Positions 51,857-61,425 of a stretch of 64,000 nt of DNA are shown here, piece by piece (within the stretch, counting starts at the first letter, position 1; each line of letters opens with the position of its first letter). Source of the DNA: Phycisphaerales bacterium (GTDB lineage: Bacteria; Planctomycetota; Phycisphaerae; Phycisphaerales; UBA1924); assembly GCA_035627955.1 (NCBI GenBank), contig DASPKU010000013.1, positions 186,001 to 250,000 of the forward strand, in the 5' to 3' direction. The notes below the pieces were generated by a model. That model did no database searches and had not been told where the DNA came from. It was given only the letters and a program-made list of their open reading frames with translations. Position numbers and translations under genes: made by a program.

Positions 51857-54325
51857 TCAGGTGTCCGGTGCCGCCGGGAGTTTGGCCAGCAGCGACCTCA
51901 AGGGCTCCTCTTCCAGCCCTTCACCCTTCAGCCCATGCGTCTTGATCAGGTCCAGCGACGCGCCCAGGCACCGCCGCGCGGCCACGTCATCTCGCCCCGC
52001 TGCCGCCATGCCCAGGTCCCTGTACTGCAGCGCCAGCGCGCGCCGCTGCGACTTCGTCACACGCTCGAACCGGCTCCAGTGCGCCGCGGCCTGCTCATGC
52101 CGCTTGATCGTCGCCTGCGCCTGCGGCAGCTGCCCGGTCAGCAGTTCCAGGTATCCCAGCTTCCCCAGCACGCTCCAATACGTGAACCACAGGCGAGCAT
52201 CCTCCGGATCGTTCGCCGCCAGCGGCGCGAGAATTCCGGCGGCCTTTGCATACCAACTCACCGCCTCGTCGAACACCTGCTGCTCGGACTTCACGTCACC
52301 CATGAAGTCCTGCGTCACCGCCAGATCGCGTTGAAAGGAGACGTCCGCCTTGTCGCTCGCCGCCAGCCACTCGCGGTGCTCCAGCGCTTCCGCCGCGAGC
52401 TCGTTCGCGCGGGCAAGGTTGCCGGCCTCCAGCATGCGTTCCGCCCGCCGCAGCTCCGCTACCGCGCAGTCCCGCCGCGCGTCTGCCTTGCCATCGAACT
52501 CGCTCAAGAGCTCCCGCCGCCGCTGCGCGGAGAGCTCCAGCGCCTCCGTCGACTGCTGCATGTACCGAGCTGCGCCCTGCTCATCGGATGTCAGCGCCCC
52601 CATCCGGTGCAGGATGTCAGACCGGGTTAGCAGCCCCCACGGACGCACCCGCAGCCCCTCGTAGCTCTTTGGCTCCGCCTCGAGGGTGTCCGTCACTGCG
52701 AGCGCCGCGTCCACGTGCGCCAGCGCCGGGATGTTCTGCCCGCGCTGCATCTCCAGCACCGCCATGTCCAGCCGCAGCGTGCACCACTCCAGCAGCTGGT
52801 CCTTGCTGTAGGTCCCGGGCTCGCCCACAACCTTCCACGCCGCCAGCGCCTTCGCGTAGCACGCCGCGGCCTCCAGTAGATCCTGTTGATTTCCTGACCT
52901 CGCGCCGCCGCGCACGTTCCCTAGCAGCCGATAGCCCTCGGCCAGCCGGGCCTGAAGCTCCGGATCGCTTCCTCCGAGCTCCTCGCCCGCCAGTTTGTCC
53001 AGCACCTGCACCGCCGAGCTCATCAGGACCAGCTGCGCTGTGGTGGCGCCCTCCAGCCGCCGGACGCTCCTGCTCAGCTCGGGCACGAAGGTGGCTGCGA
53101 ACTCGCGCAGCTGCACCAGCCGGCGCGCCGCCTCCTGCTCCGCCGCGATCCGCTGCGTCTCCTGCTCACGCGCCTGGCCCCAGTACCACGCCGCGGACAG
53201 CCCGCCCGCGCTCAGTGCCAGCGCCACCACCGCCGCGGCCGCCACCCCCACCCTGTTCCGCTGCACGAACTTGGCGAAGAGGTACCCCAGCGTCTCGGGG
53301 CGGGCCTTCACCGGCCGCCCCTCGAGGTGGTTGGCCAGGTCTTCGGCGAAGGCCTGGGCCGACGCGTACCGCCGGCGCGGGCTCTTGCGCATCGCCATCA
53401 GCACCACGTTGTCCAGGTCCCCCGACAGCGTTCGCTTCAGGCGCGACGCGGGCGCCGCCCGCCGCTTCGCGATCTCATCCGCGGAGTACGTGCGAGTCGT
53501 GCCGTCGCGCGTGATGACCTCCGCCGGGCGCGTCACGGCCGTGGAGGGCCGCTCCGGTTCCACCTCGCACACCACCCGCACCAGCTCGTCGTGCAGGCGG
53601 CTCATGAGCTGGTACGGCTGCCGCCCGGTGAGCATCTCGTACAGCAGCACGCCCAGCGAGTACACATCGCTCGCGGTCGTGATCGGCAGCCCCTGCACCT
53701 GCTCGGGGCTGGCGTACTCGGGAGTCATCAGCCGCTCCCCGGGGAGCGTCGCCATGGCCTGCCCCATCAGGTCCGCGTTGAGCAGCTTGGCGATGCCAAA
53801 GTCCAGCAGCTTGGGCTCGCCCTGTGCGTTCACCAGGATGTTGCTGGGTTTGATGTCGCGGTGCACGATCAGGTTCTGGTGCGCGGCGTGCACCGCCGCG
53901 CACACCTTTTTGAACAGCTCCAGCCGCTCCTGCGTCGTCAGCTGCTGGGTGTCGCAGTAGTCGGTGATGGGCTGACCCTCGATGTACTCCATCACGAAGT
54001 ACGGGCGGCCATCGTCGGTCTGCCCCGCGTCCAGCACCCGCGCGATGTTGGGGTGGTTGAGCGAGCTGAGCACCTGCTTCTCGACACGGAACCGCGTCAG
54101 CAGGTCCTCGGTGTCGAGTCCCTTCTTGATGAGCTTGAGGGCAACGTGCTTCTTGAGCTGGTCGTCGTCGCGGACGGCCCGCAGCACCGCGCCCATGCCG
54201 CCGCGCCCGATCTCGCCAAGGACCCGGTACGGCCCGATCTGCGGTGGGATCGGCCCGGGACCGCTCGAGGGCGGCGCGATCAGCGTTGGTTCCAGTCCTG
54301 CGGTGTGTGCGGCCGTCTCGCCCAT
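51857..54325 (-). CDS. Membrane Ser/Thr protein kinase with TPR-like sensor part
   Basis: An 822-residue Hanks-type kinase. Residues 33-340 form the kinase domain: GRGGMG loop at 40-45, Lys64 in VALKL, HRDIKPSN at 155-162, DFGIAK at 175-180, TPEYASPEQ in the activation segment. A membrane helix is at about 359-381 (VGVAAAAVVALALSAGGLSAAW). The remaining ~430 residues are Ala/Leu-rich helical repeats, TPR-like, presumably periplasmic. In planctomycetes such kinases often control surface or stress genes; targets unknown. Divergent from the beta-helix/FG-GAP gene, with 169 bases between starts. Confidence 0.93.
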   Translation of the reverse strand: MGETAAHTAGLEPTLIAPPSSGPGPIPPQIGPYRVLGEIGRGGMGAVLRAVRDDDQLKKHVALKLIKKGLDTEDLLTRFRVEKQVLSSLNHPNIARVLDAGQTDDGRPYFVMEYIEGQPITDYCDTQQLTTQERLELFKKVCAAVHAAHQNLIVHRDIKPSNILVNAQGEPKLLDFGIAKLLNADLMGQAMATLPGERLMTPEYASPEQVQGLPITTASDVYSLGVLLYEMLTGRQPYQLMSRLHDELVRVVCEVEPERPSTAVTRPAEVITRDGTTRTYSADEIAKRRAAPASRLKRTLSGDLDNVVLMAMRKSPRRRYASAQAFAEDLANHLEGRPVKARPETLGYLFAKFVQRNRVGVAAAAVVALALSAGGLSAAWYWGQAREQETQRIAAEQEAARRLVQLREFAATFVPELSRSVRRLEGATTAQLVLMSSAVQVLDKLAGEELGGSDPELQARLAEGYRLLGNVRGGARSGNQQDLLEAAACYAKALAAWKVVGEPGTYSKDQLLEWCTLRLDMAVLEMQRGQNIPALAHVDAALAVTDTLEAEPKSYEGLRVRPWGLLTRSDILHRMGALTSDEQGAARYMQQSTEALELSAQRRRELLSEFDGKADARRDCAVAELRRAERMLEAGNLARANELAAEALEHREWLAASDKADVSFQRDLAVTQDFMGDVKSEQQVFDEAVSWYAKAAGILAPLAANDPEDARLWFTYWSVLGKLGYLELLTGQLPQAQATIKRHEQAAAHWSRFERVTKSQRRALALQYRDLGMAAAGRDDVAARRCLGASLDLIKTHGLKGEGLEEEPLRSLLAKLPAAPDT

Positions 54326-54494
54326 CGGGTCCCCCCGGGGGGTTCGCCCCCGCGTCCTGCGTCGCCCAGTCTACCGCAGGGCACCGCCCCCTCAAACACT
54401 CGGTTGTCCGCCGCCCCGGACGACTTTCAAACAGTTAGGAGTTTTCCTCTCGGCCTGCTACGCTGCCCGTTCGAGTCCAAGACGGGGGAGAACA

Positions 54495-57400
54495 ATGCTG
54501 AACCGATTCCGCTGGGTCATGCTGGCCGTGTGGTTGATGTGCGCCTGGTCCGCGCCCGCTCTTGCGCAGAGCATCGTTTACGTTCGCGCCAACGCGCCTG
54601 CTGGTGGGAACGGGCAGAGCTGGGCGACGGCGTACAACGACCTGCAATCGGCCATTAGCGCCGCGGCGGCCGTCCCCGCGGTCAGTCGCAATATTCAGAT
54701 TTGGGTCGCTACTGGCACCTACTTCCCCGGCCCACCCGGTGCCCCTCGATCAACGTCGTTTTCCATGCTCAATGGTGTGACCCTCCTCGGCGGTTTCGCC
54801 GGAAACGAGTCAGCAGCCACCCAGGCCAATCCGCGCCTAAACACCACCACCCTCAGCGGTGACCTGGGCCGCAATGACGTGGGCCCGGTGACGGATCCCA
54901 CACGCGACGACAACTCCTACCACGTCGTCACCGCGGGCGGCGTGGATAACACAGCTCGGATAGAGGGTTTCCTGATCCGGGGCGGCCAGGCCACGCTTCC
55001 TTATGGAGGGGGAACCCCCCAGCCCGACTCCGACGGCGGCGGCCTTACCACCAGGGGCGGCGGCAGCCCGGTGATTCATCGCTGCACTTTCATCGGCAAC
55101 CGTGCTGCCAACTCGGGCGGCGCGATTTTCCTGGGTCAACCGGGAACTCCGGAAGTGACGGGCTGCACATTCGTAGGCAACCACGGCATGTGGGATACGG
55201 GCGCCGTCTGCGTCGGTGAGTACTTCGGCACCAACACCCTTCTCGCGGCGACCATCGAGAGCTGTTTTTTCTCAGGCAACTATGGGCGGGACGGCGGCTC
55301 GGCCATCCTCGTCGTGGGGACCAGTCATGCCGCGCCGGCCGTGCAGGTCACGGCCAACATCGTCGGGTGCACGTTCTCCGGGCAGACATTCACTCCGCCA
55401 TCCAACTACGCCAGCTCTGTGTGGGCCCACCGCCGCTCGCTGGTCAGCATCCGCAACTGCATTTTCTGGAATGAACCAGCGACCCCGGTTCATGCTTTCG
55501 CCGGCGGATCGGTGAGTGTCCGCCGCTCGCTGGTGCAGAATGGGGCCGCGGGGGTGACCGCCAACAACGGCACGGCGACGTACGGCACAGATAACATCAG
55601 CGTCAACCCTTTGTTTCAGGCACTCAACGGTCCGGACGGTGTTGCCGGAACCATCGATGACGATCCCACGCTGACCCCCTCATCTCCGTGCATCGACCTC
55701 GCGGACGAGTCATACCTGACTCCCTGCACGGTTGCAGACGTGCTCGGGAACAGCCGCTGGCACGATGGAGATTCCAACGGCACGGTGCTGAGCGACCTGG
55801 GCGCAGCCGAGCGCGGCGCAGGTTCAGCGCATCGCCGTCTGTACGTCCGGCCGGGCGGCAATGGGGGTGGCCGCTCGTGGGCGGATGCGCTGGGCAGCCC
55901 AAACGGCGCGTCCGCCCAATCAACTTGTCGCGACCCCTGGGAGGTCTGGGTCGCCGCGGGAACGTACAGACCAGCCCCCCCGGGCGGAGATCGCAACGCG
56001 TCATTCCAGTTGCGGAGCAGACTCGCACTGTTCGGCGGATTCGCTGGAACCGAGACCACGATCAACCAGCGCGACTTCAACGCTCACCAGACCATCCTCT
56101 CGGGCGACCTCCAGGGCGACGACGTCGGCTTCTACAACCGCGCGGACAACGCCCACCATGTCGTCACCGGTGAGAACCTCGCGGCCTCCGCCATCCTCGA
56201 CGGCTTCATCATCGAGCACGGCGGCGAAGGCATTGCCGACATCGGCGGGGGCGGGATTTATCTCAATGGCGGCGGCGCGACCATCCGGAACTGTCTGATC
56301 AGGGACAACGTCGCCGATGCGGGCGCCGGCGTGCAGGCGATCAGTCCGACAGGCTTGCGTTTCGAGAACTGCACGTTCCACAACAACCGCACCGACCGGG
56401 TCGCCCCGGATCAGACCCACGCATGGGACGGGGCGGCCTTCCAGGGAAGCGGCGGCAATGGACTGGTGTTCGATGGCTGCATATTTCAAGAGAACCACTC
56501 CGACTATCGGGCGGGTGTGATGTACATCACTTCTCAGACCGGCATCCTCATTCAGAACTGCCGGCTGATCCGCAACCGCTCCGAAGACGTCGCTGGAGCT
56601 GTCCTCCTTTACCAGTCGCAGGCGTCGATCTACAACTCCGAGTTCTACGGGAACAGGTCCGCCCTCGACCACAATGTGCTCGCTTGGGCCAGCAACACCA
56701 CTATCGCGGGCTGCGCGTTCGTGGGCAACACCGCTCGATACCACTCTTCTATCACAGGATCCAGCGCTTTCGAGACGGTCAACACCCTTCGTGTGATCAA
56801 CTCCACTATCGTGGCGAACGAGGGCCTTGAACCCGCTCAGTATCCCGGGGCCATCAGCGCGACGGGCAACGGCACCCAGAACACGCTGTCACTTCAAAAC
56901 TGCATCGTCACCGGGAACACCAACGCAGGCGTCGAGAGCGAGCACACCAACATCAGCGTGCTTAGCGGCGTGTATGCATGGTCAGTCGACTATACAATCC
57001 ATCATCAGAGGACCGCCGCAACGCCCGGCACTGGCTCGCATGGCGGAGCCCCTCTCTTCCGCCGTGCCCCCTCGAAGGGACCTAACGGAAGCTGGGGCGA
57101 CCCCGACGACGACTATGGAGACCTGCGCGTTCAAGCCGGCTCACCCGCGCTGGACTCGGGATTTCTTGGAGCGCTGCCGCCCGACATCGGAGACATGGAC
57201 CGAGATCAGAACCTGACCGAGGTCCTCCCATTCGACCTCGCTCGTCAGCCCCGCTTCGTCGACGACCCCAACGCTCCCAACACCGGCCCGGGCTCCGCAC
57301 CTCACGTCGACCGCGGCTGCTACGAGAACAACCTCTCCACCACGGTCTGGTCCAACCCCGCCGGCGGCCAGTGGACGCTCGCGGCCAACTGGCTCAACAG

Positions 57401-60182
57401 CGTGCTCCCCAACAGCAACACCCGCGTGCTGTTCGACAGCACTGCCGGCGGCAGCAGCAACTCCTACTCTGTTCAACTCCCCAGTGATCAGCACGCCTAC
57501 TCGATGGAGGTTAGTGCCAACCAGGTCACGTTCAACGCAAGGTCGGGCAGCTTCAACGGCGACCTCTTTCTCGATGCGCCCATCGCCGACCCCAACCCCT
57601 CGCTGCTTATCTCGCGAACCGCCCCCGCCGGGGTCAGTCCCGCACTCACCATCACCAACTCCGGCGGCTCGACAACCACACGCCGTGGCCTGAGCGCCGG
57701 CAGCACCACCGTCGCCAACGAAACCGGCTCGCGCGGAGCCCTCATCATCGGCGACACTAACCCCACCAACGGCCAGCGCACCCGCTTCACGGCCTCCGGG
57801 CGCACACAGATCGGCGGCGCCGGCGCGGGCGTGCTCACCATTCAGTCCCGCGCGCTGGCGCAGGTGGAGTCGCTTGTGCTGGCAGCGCAGCAGACCGCCT
57901 CCGCCACCGCATCCATCACCGGCGCCTCCTCCATCCCCTCCACCCTCGCCTACGGCGGCCTCAACGCCGACCTCGTCATCGCCCACCGCGGTCAGGCCAC
58001 GCTCACCGTCGGCGGCACTCTCGCGAGCGGCCTGCCCGACGCCACCAAGCCCGGCCTGCTTACCAGCGAGGGCAACCCCGCCGACGACGTGATCCTCGGC
58101 GAGGTCGCCGGCTCTTCCGGCACGGTCCGCATCCTCGGCCCCGGCTCCGCCTGGGTCAGCGAGCACAGCAACTTCATCCTCGGCAAGGGCGGGCACGCGC
58201 ACCTCACCATCGATGCCGGACAGCTGCTGACCACCACCTCCAACAACATCATCTTCGCGCAGGAGCCCGGCTCTTCGGCGCTGCTGGAGCTCAAGAACGG
58301 CGCATCATGGATTGAGAACTCCGCCGGAGCCGTGATCGGCGGCGCCGGGTTCGCGGAGCTGCGCATCGATTCGACCTCGACGGTGTCCATCAGCGGCGGA
58401 CCGCTGCGCATCGATCCCGCCGGCACCATGACCGGCAACGGCGCCGTCAGCGGCGATGTCCGCAACCGCGGCACCATCGTGCCCACCGTGGGCACGGCCC
58501 CCCTCACCATCGACGGCTCCTACGAGCAGGTCTCCAGCGACCCCGCCAACCCTTACGCGGGCAACATCATCCTCGGTGTCAACGGCACGGCCGCGGGCCA
58601 GTACGCCAGCATCGAGATCAACGGCGCCCCCAACCAGATCAGAATCGGCGGGGGCCTGATCGTGCACGCACCTGCCGGCTTCGCGCTCGACCAGCCGCTT
58701 CGGCTCATCAGCACGCCCGGCACGCCCGCGCCCTTCGACGTCGCGCTGCTGCCGCGCCTGGTCACCACCCTGGGTCTGCCCACGAACCAGTACCTGCGCA
58801 TCGAGTACAACGACGGCGGCGCCGACCTGGGGTTCGGGCTCTTGCAGGGTGGCATCGGCTTCGATGCCCCGGTCGACTTCCCCGTGCCCGGCACCGCGAC
58901 CGACGCCGTGCTTGCCGACATGGACAACGACGGCCTGATCGACCTTGCTGTCACGATCCCCGCCCCCAGCGGCGGCCCCGGGAGCGCCTTCATCTTCTTC
59001 AACGCCGGTGACGCGGACAACGACGGCGACTGGGACGGCTTCGCCTCCAGCACGCAGATCACCACCGGGATCAACCCCCTCGCCCTCACCGTCTGCAACT
59101 TCGACGGTCAGCGCGGCCTGGACCTCGCCGTCGCCAACCAGGCCAGCAGCAGCGTGAGCGTGATCTACCACCTGAATGACCGCACCTTCGGCAGCACGCA
59201 GACGCACAGCGTGGGCGTGAGCCCGGTGGCGATCGCCAGCGCCGCGCTCAACGACCCGCTCGAGCTGCCCGCGATCGCGGTGGCGCTGAGCAGCACGCCC
59301 GCCGCGCGCCTCATGCTCAACAACCAGGACCCGCTCAACAACAGCTTCCTACTGCAGCCGCCGATCGTGCTGCCGGTGCCCCCGCGACGGATCCGCCTGC
59401 CCGACCTGGATAACGACAAGCGGATGGACATCCTGCTGATGGGCGACGGCAGTGTCATGCCCTTCCACAACGTGGGCAACTCGGTCATGGGGCCGCTGCC
59501 GCCCATCCCCGTGGGCGCGGGCACGTTCGACCTGCGCACGGCGGATCTGGACAACGACGGCCGCACCGACTTCATCACCAGCAACCAGGAGGGCGGCTCG
59601 GTGTCGATCATCCTCAACCGCACGGCCGACAGCGGCCCGGCGTTGCTGCCCGCGGTCGAGCTGCCGGTGGCCGCTGGCGCAACGAGCCTCGCGTCCATTG
59701 ATCTGGAGGGTGACGGCGACAGCGACCTGGCGGTCATTGCCGAGGGCGCCGGCGGCACGCGCCAGGTGCGGCTGCTGCGGAACGACCTGGACAGCTCCGG
59801 CCTGCTGGTGTTCTCGCAGCTGCCGGCGCAGCCCAGCGGCGAGGACCCCCTGTTCGTGCTGAGCGCGAACGTGGACGCCCGCGGCCTGGACGAGCTCGTG
59901 ACCGTCAACCAGTCCGGCGGCGGCGGCTTCGTGCCCGGGCCGGCGGTGATCGTCAACCCCAACGCCGGCACGCCGCCCCCGCCCCCCTGCGGTGACCAGG
60001 ACTTCAACGGAGACGGCGACCTCGGCACGGACGCCGACATTGAGGCCTTCTTCGCGTGCCTGGGCGGCAACTGCTGCGAGACGTGCTACGCGGGCGGGGC
60101 CGACTTCAACGCCGACGGCGACTGGGGCACGGACGCGGATATCGAGAGCTTCTTCAGGGTCCTGGGCGGCGGGCCGTGCTGA
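54495..60182 (+). CDS. Giant beta-helix/FG-GAP surface protein with dockerin-like tail
   Basis: 1895 residues from MLNRFRWVMLAVWLM, GGGGGAG site, signal peptide to APALAQ. Two copies of a YVR...GG.G.SW..A module, each leading to WVA.GTY.P, LFGGFAG/LLGGFAG and a beta-helix region (about 25-420 and 450-830). From about 950 a W..G.W.LAANW entry and an autotransporter-like repeat region follow. FG-GAP/VCBS-like repeats (ADMDNDGLIDLAV, DLDNDGRTDFIT) occupy about 1460-1800. The tail has two GTDADIE repeats, ending LGGGPC. Likely a surface adhesin or glycan-interacting protein. Confidence 0.88.
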   Translation: MLNRFRWVMLAVWLMCAWSAPALAQSIVYVRANAPAGGNGQSWATAYNDLQSAISAAAAVPAVSRNIQIWVATGTYFPGPPGAPRSTSFSMLNGVTLLGGFAGNESAATQANPRLNTTTLSGDLGRNDVGPVTDPTRDDNSYHVVTAGGVDNTARIEGFLIRGGQATLPYGGGTPQPDSDGGGLTTRGGGSPVIHRCTFIGNRAANSGGAIFLGQPGTPEVTGCTFVGNHGMWDTGAVCVGEYFGTNTLLAATIESCFFSGNYGRDGGSAILVVGTSHAAPAVQVTANIVGCTFSGQTFTPPSNYASSVWAHRRSLVSIRNCIFWNEPATPVHAFAGGSVSVRRSLVQNGAAGVTANNGTATYGTDNISVNPLFQALNGPDGVAGTIDDDPTLTPSSPCIDLADESYLTPCTVADVLGNSRWHDGDSNGTVLSDLGAAERGAGSAHRRLYVRPGGNGGGRSWADALGSPNGASAQSTCRDPWEVWVAAGTYRPAPPGGDRNASFQLRSRLALFGGFAGTETTINQRDFNAHQTILSGDLQGDDVGFYNRADNAHHVVTGENLAASAILDGFIIEHGGEGIADIGGGGIYLNGGGATIRNCLIRDNVADAGAGVQAISPTGLRFENCTFHNNRTDRVAPDQTHAWDGAAFQGSGGNGLVFDGCIFQENHSDYRAGVMYITSQTGILIQNCRLIRNRSEDVAGAVLLYQSQASIYNSEFYGNRSALDHNVLAWASNTTIAGCAFVGNTARYHSSITGSSAFETVNTLRVINSTIVANEGLEPAQYPGAISATGNGTQNTLSLQNCIVTGNTNAGVESEHTNISVLSGVYAWSVDYTIHHQRTAATPGTGSHGGAPLFRRAPSKGPNGSWGDPDDDYGDLRVQAGSPALDSGFLGALPPDIGDMDRDQNLTEVLPFDLARQPRFVDDPNAPNTGPGSAPHVDRGCYENNLSTTVWSNPAGGQWTLAANWLNSVLPNSNTRVLFDSTAGGSSNSYSVQLPSDQHAYSMEVSANQVTFNARSGSFNGDLFLDAPIADPNPSLLISRTAPAGVSPALTITNSGGSTTTRRGLSAGSTTVANETGSRGALIIGDTNPTNGQRTRFTASGRTQIGGAGAGVLTIQSRALAQVESLVLAAQQTASATASITGASSIPSTLAYGGLNADLVIAHRGQATLTVGGTLASGLPDATKPGLLTSEGNPADDVILGEVAGSSGTVRILGPGSAWVSEHSNFILGKGGHAHLTIDAGQLLTTTSNNIIFAQEPGSSALLELKNGASWIENSAGAVIGGAGFAELRIDSTSTVSISGGPLRIDPAGTMTGNGAVSGDVRNRGTIVPTVGTAPLTIDGSYEQVSSDPANPYAGNIILGVNGTAAGQYASIEINGAPNQIRIGGGLIVHAPAGFALDQPLRLISTPGTPAPFDVALLPRLVTTLGLPTNQYLRIEYNDGGADLGFGLLQGGIGFDAPVDFPVPGTATDAVLADMDNDGLIDLAVTIPAPSGGPGSAFIFFNAGDADNDGDWDGFASSTQITTGINPLALTVCNFDGQRGLDLAVANQASSSVSVIYHLNDRTFGSTQTHSVGVSPVAIASAALNDPLELPAIAVALSSTPAARLMLNNQDPLNNSFLLQPPIVLPVPPRRIRLPDLDNDKRMDILLMGDGSVMPFHNVGNSVMGPLPPIPVGAGTFDLRTADLDNDGRTDFITSNQEGGSVSIILNRTADSGPALLPAVELPVAAGATSLASIDLEGDGDSDLAVIAEGAGGTRQVRLLRNDLDSSGLLVFSQLPAQPSGEDPLFVLSANVDARGLDELVTVNQSGGGGFVPGPAVIVNPNAGTPPPPPCGDQDFNGDGDLGTDADIEAFFACLGGNCCETCYAGGADFNADGDWGTDADIESFFRVLGGGPC

Positions 60183-60265
60183 GCGGGCGCGGTCGGGACG
60201 GGTCGCAGAACCGTGGCCCCGCACACGCCGTACTCTGCGGTGTCCTCTCAGTGTCCCAACGCCGC

Positions 60266-61330
60266 ATGGACGCACCCAGCCGCACCAACCTGACGCGCCT
60301 CTCCCCCGTTGCCGTTGCCAGCGCGGGCGTGCTCACAGCCATCGCCGCCCTGGTCGTGCTCCCCGCGTGCAGGTCCAAGCCCGCGGCCGCTTCCGGCGTC
60401 GCAGCCGCCACAGTGGCCGCGCCGGGCGTCGATGACAACGCGCCCCGCGACTACCGCGGCCTCCACAACGTCGTCGCCTTCCACGACCACTACTACTCCG
60501 GCTCCGTGCCCGAGGGTGACGCCGGGTTCGACTCGCTCCAGGCCCTGGGCGTCCGCACCATCATCAGCGTCGACGCCATGGAGCCCGACGTGGCCGCGGC
60601 CCGGGCCCGCGGGCTGCGCTACATCCACCTGCCCATCGGCTACAACGGCTTCGACGACGAGCGCCGCCTCGAGCTCGCCCGCGCCACGCGCGACGCCCTG
60701 CGAGTCGGCCCCGTCTACATCCACTGCCACCACGGCAAGCACCGCAGTGCCGGCGCCGCCGCGGCCGCCATCGCCACGCTGGGCCTGGCTACCCCCGAAG
60801 CGGCCGTGCAGCGCATGAAGGTCTCCGGCACCAGCCCCGCCTACCCCGGCCTGTACCAGTGCGCCCTGGACTCGCGCCCCGTGAGCCCCGAGGCCCTCGC
60901 GGCCGTCAACGCCGACTTCCCCGAGGTGAGCAGGCCCGCGACCTTCGTCCGCGCCATGGTCGAGCTCGACCACGTCTTCGACCACCTTAGCGACGCCGAG
61001 CGCGCCGGCTGGCAGACCCCCGCCGACCACCCCGACCTCGTCCCCGCCGCCGAGGCCGCGCGGATGGTGGACCTCTTCCGCCAGCTCCAGACCTCCGACG
61101 AGGCCGCCCACAAGCCCGCCGACTTCGCGGCCATGCTCAAGGCCGACGAGGCCCGCGCTCAAACCCTCGAGGACACGCTTACCGAACTCGCCACTGCCCG
61201 CGCTCACACAGCCACGAGCACCGACAGCACCACCGCCGCCCACAAGGCCACCCTCTCCGCCACCTTCAAGCAGATCGGCGCCTCCTGCAAGGAGTGCCAC
61301 GTGAAGCACCGCGACAGGGCCCCGTGGTAG
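60266..61330 (+). CDS. Lipoprotein: tyrosine-phosphatase domain fused to cytochrome c'-like C-terminus
   Basis: A 354-residue protein. The N-terminus is a lipoprotein signal (LTAIAALVVLPAC, lipid Cys at 35). Residues about 60-205 form a dual-specificity-type phosphatase: general-acid region FDDE near 129-132 and the P-loop HCHHGKHR at 153-160 (Cys154, Arg160; CX5R). The rest is four-helix-like and ends FKQIGASCKECHVKHRD, a CxxCH haem site at 341-345 in the position typical of cytochrome c'. The protein should be periplasmic and redox-capable. The partner substrate is unknown. An alternative GTG start lies five codons upstream. Confidence 0.85.
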   Translation: MDAPSRTNLTRLSPVAVASAGVLTAIAALVVLPACRSKPAAASGVAAATVAAPGVDDNAPRDYRGLHNVVAFHDHYYSGSVPEGDAGFDSLQALGVRTIISVDAMEPDVAAARARGLRYIHLPIGYNGFDDERRLELARATRDALRVGPVYIHCHHGKHRSAGAAAAAIATLGLATPEAAVQRMKVSGTSPAYPGLYQCALDSRPVSPEALAAVNADFPEVSRPATFVRAMVELDHVFDHLSDAERAGWQTPADHPDLVPAAEAARMVDLFRQLQTSDEAAHKPADFAAMLKADEARAQTLEDTLTELATARAHTATSTDSTTAAHKATLSATFKQIGASCKECHVKHRDRAPW

Positions 61331-61425
61331 TCCCGCGCGTCGATCGCAACGTGCCACCGAGATGTCCTCATCTTGGTGGTCCTCCCGGTGGATGGCGGAT
61401 CACCCTCGCTCGGTAGACTTCCCCC

